From contig JAHIQI010000024.1 of the NCBI GenBank assembly GCA_018902755.1, positions 1-64,000 on the forward strand: a stretch of 64,000 bases of DNA, in the 5' to 3' direction. This document shows positions 59,290 to 64,000 of the stretch, piece by piece (positions within the stretch are counted from its first letter, which is position 1; every line of letters begins with the position of its first letter). A program made the position numbers and the translations under genes. The DNA is from Pseudomonadota bacterium (GTDB lineage: Bacteria > Desulfobacterota > Desulfarculia > Desulfarculales > Desulfarculaceae). The notes under the pieces are model-generated. The model did not search any database and was not told where the DNA came from. It saw only the letters and a list, made by a program, of their open reading frames with translations.

Positions 59290-60270
59290 CTATTTGAGGC
59301 CCGCCTCCTTGTAGTACTTGAGCGCGCCCGGATGCAGCGGGGCGCTGAGGCCCTCCAGCATGGCCTGGGGAGTCAGGCCGCTGAGGGCCGGATGCAGTTT
59401 CTTGAGCTCGTCCAGGTTGGTGAACACCGTCTTGGTGATGGCGTAGATCACCTCGTCGGGCACCCCGGCCCGGGTGATCAGGGTGGCCTTCACCGCGAAG
59501 GTGGGCACGTCGGCCTGGTCCAGGCCCATGGGGTAGAAGGACACCGGGATGGCGGTCTTCACGTAGTAGGGACGCCCGGCCAGGAGCTTGTCCAGGGCCG
59601 CCGGGGAGGCGGGCACGAAGCGCACCTTGACCCGGCCGCTGGTGGCCTCCTTGATGAGCCCGGCGGGGTTGCCCACGGTGTAGGCGAAGGCGTCGATGCG
59701 CCCGTCCTGCAACAGCTTGGCCGATTCCGAGGCCTTGAGCCACTCGGACTTGCCCAGGTCGTCCAGGGTCAGGCCGTAGGCGGCCAGCACGTCCTTGGAA
59801 TTTTGCAGGGTGCCGCTGCCGGGGTTGCCCACGGCCACGTCCTTGCCCTTGAGGTCGGCGTAGCCCTTTATGCCGCTCTCCTCGGAGGCCACCATGAAGT
59901 AGGTCTCCGAGTGCAGGCTGAACACCGAGCGCAGGTCTTTTTGCGGCCCCTTGGTTTTCCACTCGCTCAGGCCCTTGACCGCCTCGAACTGCCGGTCGGA
60001 CTGGGCCACCCCCAGGTCCATGTCTTCGCCCAGCACCGCGTTGATGTTGAACACCGAGCCGCCGGTGGACTCCACGGTGACCCGGAGGCCGTAGGTCTCG
60101 CCCTGGGCGTTGACCAGTTTGGCGATGGCCTTGCCCACCGGGAAGTAGACCCCGGTGACCCCGCCGGTGCCGATGGTCACGAACTGCTTGGCGGCCAGGG
60201 CGCTTTGGCCGCTGAACATCAGGGCCGCGGCCAAACAAAAGATCATTAAAGTCCAAAAAGATTTTTTCAT
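59290..60270 (-). CDS. TAXI-family TRAP transporter solute-binding protein, 326 aa
   Basis: ATG 60270 has GGGAGGA upstream and starts a signal peptide (MKKSFWTLMIFCLAAALMFS, cleavage near ALAAK). The mature protein is a classical TAXI receptor: FVTIGTGGVTGVYFPVGKAI, LRVTVESTGGSVFNINAVLG, DLGVAQSDRQFEAVKG and DLKGKDVAVGNPGSGT. It is more typical than the TAXI protein at 10877. Glutamate-like or other small acids are usual ligands. It heads an operon with the frameshifted permease and the antiporter. Confidence 0.93.
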   Translation of the reverse strand: MKKSFWTLMIFCLAAALMFSGQSALAAKQFVTIGTGGVTGVYFPVGKAIAKLVNAQGETYGLRVTVESTGGSVFNINAVLGEDMDLGVAQSDRQFEAVKGLSEWKTKGPQKDLRSVFSLHSETYFMVASEESGIKGYADLKGKDVAVGNPGSGTLQNSKDVLAAYGLTLDDLGKSEWLKASESAKLLQDGRIDAFAYTVGNPAGLIKEATSGRVKVRFVPASPAALDKLLAGRPYYVKTAIPVSFYPMGLDQADVPTFAVKATLITRAGVPDEVIYAITKTVFTNLDELKKLHPALSGLTPQAMLEGLSAPLHPGALKYYKEAGLK

Positions 60271-60597
60271 TTTGTTTTCCTCCCCGCGCCCAGGGCGGAA
60301 GCCTCATGAGCCCGAATTAAGTCGATTTTTGGACGGATTCGTTCTCTCCGTCCGTGACGGCAGCATAACCCATCCACCTGGCGCCAGTCCAGGAATCGGC
60401 CTCCTCTAAAAACCGCCCTTGCTGCTTTTCCGCTTAAGAAGCGGTAATGACGGTATTTTTGTAGTTAGACCCGTAAATGGGGCTCAAGCCGGGGGCTTGG
60501 CTCCAAAAAACACCTAAAAAAATATACCATTTCAAATTGAAAGGAGTACTATTCTTGTAAAGGCAGCCTGTACCCCTTTTTTGCCCTGGAGCACATT
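60271..60597. other. Divergent regulatory region between TAXI SBP and the sigma-54 regulator
   Basis: No gene is seen in these 327 bp. They hold a short palindrome CCGCTT-AAG-AAGCGG (60430-60444), an AT-rich stretch at about 60505-60540, and the TTTCAAATTGAAA palindrome (60530-60542). I could not find a convincing -24/-12 promoter for either divergent gene. Confidence 0.5.
60530..60542. promoter_or_regulatory. Perfect palindrome TTTCAA-A-TTGAAA, operator candidate
   Basis: It lies 55 bp upstream of the sigma-54 regulator start. A similar TTTCA-N3-TGAAA and a TTTC-N5-GAAA site lie before the mrp gene, suggesting autoregulation by the encoded protein (inference). Confidence 0.55.
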
Positions 60598-61944
<1,347 letters not shown>

Positions 61945-61977
61945 GATCCGCCCTTGGCCGAGGTCCCATCGCTATAA

Positions 61978-62015
61978 TTTCAAAATGAAATGACATCTTT
62001 CATATAGAAATGTCA
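61978..62015. promoter_or_regulatory. Two adjacent inverted repeats, activator-binding candidates
   Basis: TTTCA-AAA-TGAAA (61978-61990) and TTTC-ATATA-GAAA (61998-62010), the second inside TGACAT...ATGTCA (61991-62015). Their centres are 20 bp apart, about two helical turns. They resemble the palindrome at 60530-60542 and lie about 75-110 bp upstream of the candidate -24/-12 promoter. Confidence 0.6.
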
Positions 62016-62088
62016 GATTTCGCCCGCCATTGATCGCTCCAGATATATAATCAAATAAAACCTGATAGTTACCCAATATAGCCCCATC

Positions 62089-62104
62089 TGGTACGCAACT
62101 TGAA
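62089..62104 (+). promoter_or_regulatory. Candidate sigma-54 (-24/-12) promoter of the mrp-like operon
   Basis: TGGTACGCAACTTGAA resembles TGGCACG-N4-TTGC: the GG of -24 is present, and 10 bp later GA stands where GC is expected. The mismatch in the -12 box lowers certainty, but the operators upstream and the adjacent sigma-54 activator gene support it. Confidence 0.5.
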
Positions 62105-62270
62105 TCACATCATACCCGGTGTGGTCCTGTGTTCCCGCGCAGGCCGCCCAAAGCCTCCGTAACGTGGAAGCGGGAGAGACTTGCCTTAACCCTAATTTCG
62201 CCTGCGCGAGCCCCTGGCCCCGGCGTCTCCAGCACGCCGGGGCCTATGCCGGGGCCTTGGAGACAGCAGC

Positions 62271-63131
62271 ATGAGCCAAGCAACCTCATCCCCGGCCATG
62301 GGCCCGGGACTGCACGCCGAGTTGGACCCCCTGGACCAGCGCCTCAGCCATAACATGGCGGACATCAAACACAAATTGGTGGTCATGAGCGGCAAGGGCG
62401 GGGTGGGTAAATCCACCGTCGCCGCCCAGTTGGCCGTGGGCCTGGCCTTGGCCGGGCACAGCGTGGGGCTGTTGGACGTGGACCTGCACGGGCCTTCCAT
62501 CCCCCGCATGCTGGGCATCCCCGGCCACGCCGAGGTGTTGGTGGACCAGCAGCTCATCAAGCCGGTGATCATCGACGAGGGCCTCAAGGTCATCAGCGTG
62601 GAGCTCTTGATCCCCAACAAGGACGCCTCGGTGATCTGGCGCGGCCCCATGAAGATCGGGGTGATCCGCCAGCTCATGGGCGACGTCACCTGGGGCAGCC
62701 TGGATTTCCTGGTCATCGACGCCCCTCCGGGCACCGGCGACGAGCCGCTGACCGTGGCCCAGAACGTGGAGGGGGCCAAGGTGGTGCTGGTGACCACCCC
62801 CCAGGAGATCGCCCTGGCCGACCTGCGCAAGTCCATGGATTTCTGCCGCAAGCTGGAGCTGCCCGTGCTGGGCCTGGTGGAGAACATGGCCGGGATGATC
62901 TGTCCCCACTGCGGCCGGCCGGTGGAGTTCATGGGCAAGGGCGGAGGCAAGGACACGGCGGGCAAGTTCGGGGTGCCCTTCCTGGGCAGCATGCCCTGGG
63001 ATCCGCGCCTCATGGCCGCCGCCGATGCCGGCCGCCTGGTGGAGCTGCTGCGCCGCGAGAGCGACGAGGCGGCCCCCTGGCAGGGGATGGTGACCGAAGT
63101 CCGAGACCTGCTGGGAGAAAGGAAAAAGTGA
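62271..63131 (+). CDS. Mrp/NBP35-family P-loop ATPase (Fe-S carrier-like), 286 aa
   Basis: Deviant Walker A MSGKGGVGKSTVAAQLAVGL, then LLDVDLHGPSIPRML, VIDAPPGTGDEPLTV and the metal site MICPHCGRPVEF (CxxC) are all present. The family binds and transfers [4Fe-4S] clusters or assembles them. GGAG lies upstream of the ATG. The stop overlaps the start of the NifX-like gene (TGATG), so translation is coupled. Confidence 0.93.
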   Translation: MSQATSSPAMGPGLHAELDPLDQRLSHNMADIKHKLVVMSGKGGVGKSTVAAQLAVGLALAGHSVGLLDVDLHGPSIPRMLGIPGHAEVLVDQQLIKPVIIDEGLKVISVELLIPNKDASVIWRGPMKIGVIRQLMGDVTWGSLDFLVIDAPPGTGDEPLTVAQNVEGAKVVLVTTPQEIALADLRKSMDFCRKLELPVLGLVENMAGMICPHCGRPVEFMGKGGGKDTAGKFGVPFLGSMPWDPRLMAAADAGRLVELLRRESDEAAPWQGMVTEVRDLLGERKK

Positions 63132-63607
63132 TGGCCAAGATCGCGGTGAGCAGCCAGGGCGACACCCTGGAGAGCCAGGTGGACCCCCGTTTCGGGCGGG
63201 CCGCCTACTTCGTGGTCAGGGACGACGGCGGCAACGTGTCCGCCGTGGACAACACCGCCGCCCGGCAGATGTCCTCCGGGGCGGGCATCCAGGCCGCCGA
63301 GGCCCTGGCCAAGGCTGGAGTGAAAAAGGTGCTCAGCGGCATGGTGGGCCCCAAGGCCATGAACGCCCTACAGGCGGCGGGCATCGAGGTGATCGAGGGA
63401 GCCCAGGGTCGGGTGGCCGACGCCCTGGCCGCCTATGAGCAGGGCCGCATGGCCCAGGTGGCCACGGAAGCGGTTTCCGCCGCCCCCGCCGGGGCGGGCA
63501 TGGGCATGGGCCGGGGCCAGGGAAGAGCCATGGGGCCCGGCGGGGGCCGGGGACGCGGCGGCGGAGGAGGAGGCCGGGGCGGCGGCAGAGGGGGTTGCCG
63601 ACGCTAG
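63131..63607 (+). CDS. NifX/NafY-type dinitrogenase Fe-Mo cofactor biosynthesis domain protein, 158 aa
   Basis: Residues 1-110 match the small NifB/NifX-like domain (KIAVSSQGDTLESQVDPRFG, RAAYFVV, VKKVLSGMVGPKAMNALQAA, GIEVIEGAQGRVADALAAYE). Such proteins bind metal-sulfur clusters; orange protein of Desulfovibrio is a member. A glycine-rich, Arg-rich tail follows (GMGMGRGQGRAMGPGG, ending GRGGCRR), often seen in sulfate reducers next to Mrp proteins. ATG 63131 is used; the GTG one codon earlier is equally open. Confidence 0.88.
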   Translation: MAKIAVSSQGDTLESQVDPRFGRAAYFVVRDDGGNVSAVDNTAARQMSSGAGIQAAEALAKAGVKKVLSGMVGPKAMNALQAAGIEVIEGAQGRVADALAAYEQGRMAQVATEAVSAAPAGAGMGMGRGQGRAMGPGGGRGRGGGGGGRGGGRGGCRR

Positions 63608-63689
63608 GGCGCGGGGGACCGGCGGCGCAAAGGATGCGCTGGGCCGTGTTTCGACTTTGAAGTGAATATAACTTGAGAGGCCTAGCCAC

Positions 63690-64000
63690 ATGTTTTTCGA
63701 CTTAAGCCTTTACCTTGCCTTGGCCATATGTGTCGCGGGTCTTATCTATAAAATCCGTTCCTGGCTCACGGTTTCGGTGGACCAGCAGGACCGGCGATAC
63801 TCCCCCGCGCAGCGGGCGGGGGCGGCCATGGCCGGGCTGGGCCGGACGGTGTTCAGCCGCCGCATCGGGGCCATGCTCCGGGCCCTGGTGCTGGACGGCC
63901 TGCTGCAAGGCCGCTCCCTGCGCCACAGCGGCCTGGCCTGGGTTGCCCACATCTTCCTTTTCGTGGGTTTCATGGGCCTGCTGCTGTTGCACGCCCTGGG
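63690..64000 (+). CDS. Membrane cytochrome b subunit of the HdrE/NarI type, N-terminal part (partial)
   Basis: ATG 63690 has GAGAGG upstream. The protein begins with a hydrophobic helix (LYLALAICVAGLIYKIRSWL), then a basic loop (GRTVFSRRIGAMLRALVLDG, LLQGRSLRHSGLAW), then a second helix with VAHIFLFVGFMGLLLLHALG containing a His likely to bind heme. This is the pattern of cytochrome b domains fused or linked to heterodisulfide-reductase-like iron-sulfur proteins. The rest lies outside the window, so its partner proteins are unknown. Confidence 0.75.
   Translation, partial: MFFDLSLYLALAICVAGLIYKIRSWLTVSVDQQDRRYSPAQRAGAAMAGLGRTVFSRRIGAMLRALVLDGLLQGRSLRHSGLAWVAHIFLFVGFMGLLLLHAL

Larger units (their letters stand above)
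61945..62270. other. Regulatory region upstream of the mrp-like gene
   Basis: These 326 bp hold no convincing gene. They contain two dyads (61978-61990 and 61991-62015), an AT-rich stretch up to about 62080, and a -24/-12-like element at 62089-62104. The rest up to the ATG is GC-rich leader. The order of upstream operators then promoter is that expected for a sigma-54 activator. Confidence 0.55.

Noticed and set aside
60430..60444. Palindrome CCGCTT-AAG-AAGCGG as a terminator
   Set aside because: It lies between divergent genes where no transcript ends and lacks a U tract; kept only as a possible operator in the intergenic description.

Overview
The window is a 64 kb, GC-rich chromosomal segment with densely packed genes. 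It most resembles a strictly anaerobic Desulfobacterota (former Deltaproteobacteria) bacterium, possibly near Desulfarculales. The clues are a tungsten/molybdenum aldehyde:ferredoxin oxidoreductase, rubrerythrin with ferredoxin, a minimal SufBC pair, TAXI-type TRAP transporters, acyl-CoA ligases, a sigma-54 regulator beside Mrp- and NifX-like proteins, and a membrane cytochrome b subunit of the HdrE/NarI type at the right edge. The lineage is inferred from gene content only. I see no rRNA, tRNA, CRISPR array or insertion sequence.

Left part (1-9.6 kb): the end of a ThiF/MoeB-like gene, a few orphan genes including a low-GC phospholipase A2-like protein joined to a phage head-type domain, a MEDS-domain protein, an AOR with a MoaD-like partner, and a very large MASE1/multi-PAS hybrid histidine kinase. 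A PAS-LuxR regulator is divergent from the kinase. It is followed by a TAXI SBP, a fused TRAP permease and an acyl-CoA ligase (10.9-15.5 kb), which look like uptake and CoA activation of an organic acid.

Middle (15.7-37.9 kb): a cysteine-less B12/radical-SAM-like protein fused to a GNAT domain and paired with a RimK-like ATP-grasp ligase; a complete dipeptide-type ABC transporter; an Npt-like MFS/HEAT transporter with a cyclic-nucleotide-binding protein; then, on the minus strand, formylglutamate amidohydrolase/glutathione-synthetase-like genes behind a structured leader, a class III cyclase with an MBL-fold protein, an asparagine-synthase-like protein, a GT81-like glycosyltransferase, DinB and an inositol-phosphatase-like enzyme.

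Right part (38-64 kb): mostly housekeeping and stress genes. These are pcnB, a long-chain acyl-CoA ligase, a rhodanese-like/MauE pair, rubrerythrin/ferredoxin, thiol and MBL proteins, groES-groEL with a perfect CIRCE element, sufBC, rlmE, and yebC-ruvC-ruvA. They are followed by a second TAXI TRAP operon whose permease is broken by a frameshift and which ends with a CPA1 antiporter, and then the sigma-54 PAS regulator/Mrp/NifX cluster with palindromic operator candidates.

The least ordinary items are the dead radical-SAM-GNAT/ATP-grasp pair, the PLA2-head-domain protein, the gshB leader with mutually exclusive hairpins, the operator set around the sigma-54/Mrp/NifX genes, and a recurring ACTATTAGT palindrome near the PAS-LuxR gene and two transporter operons.
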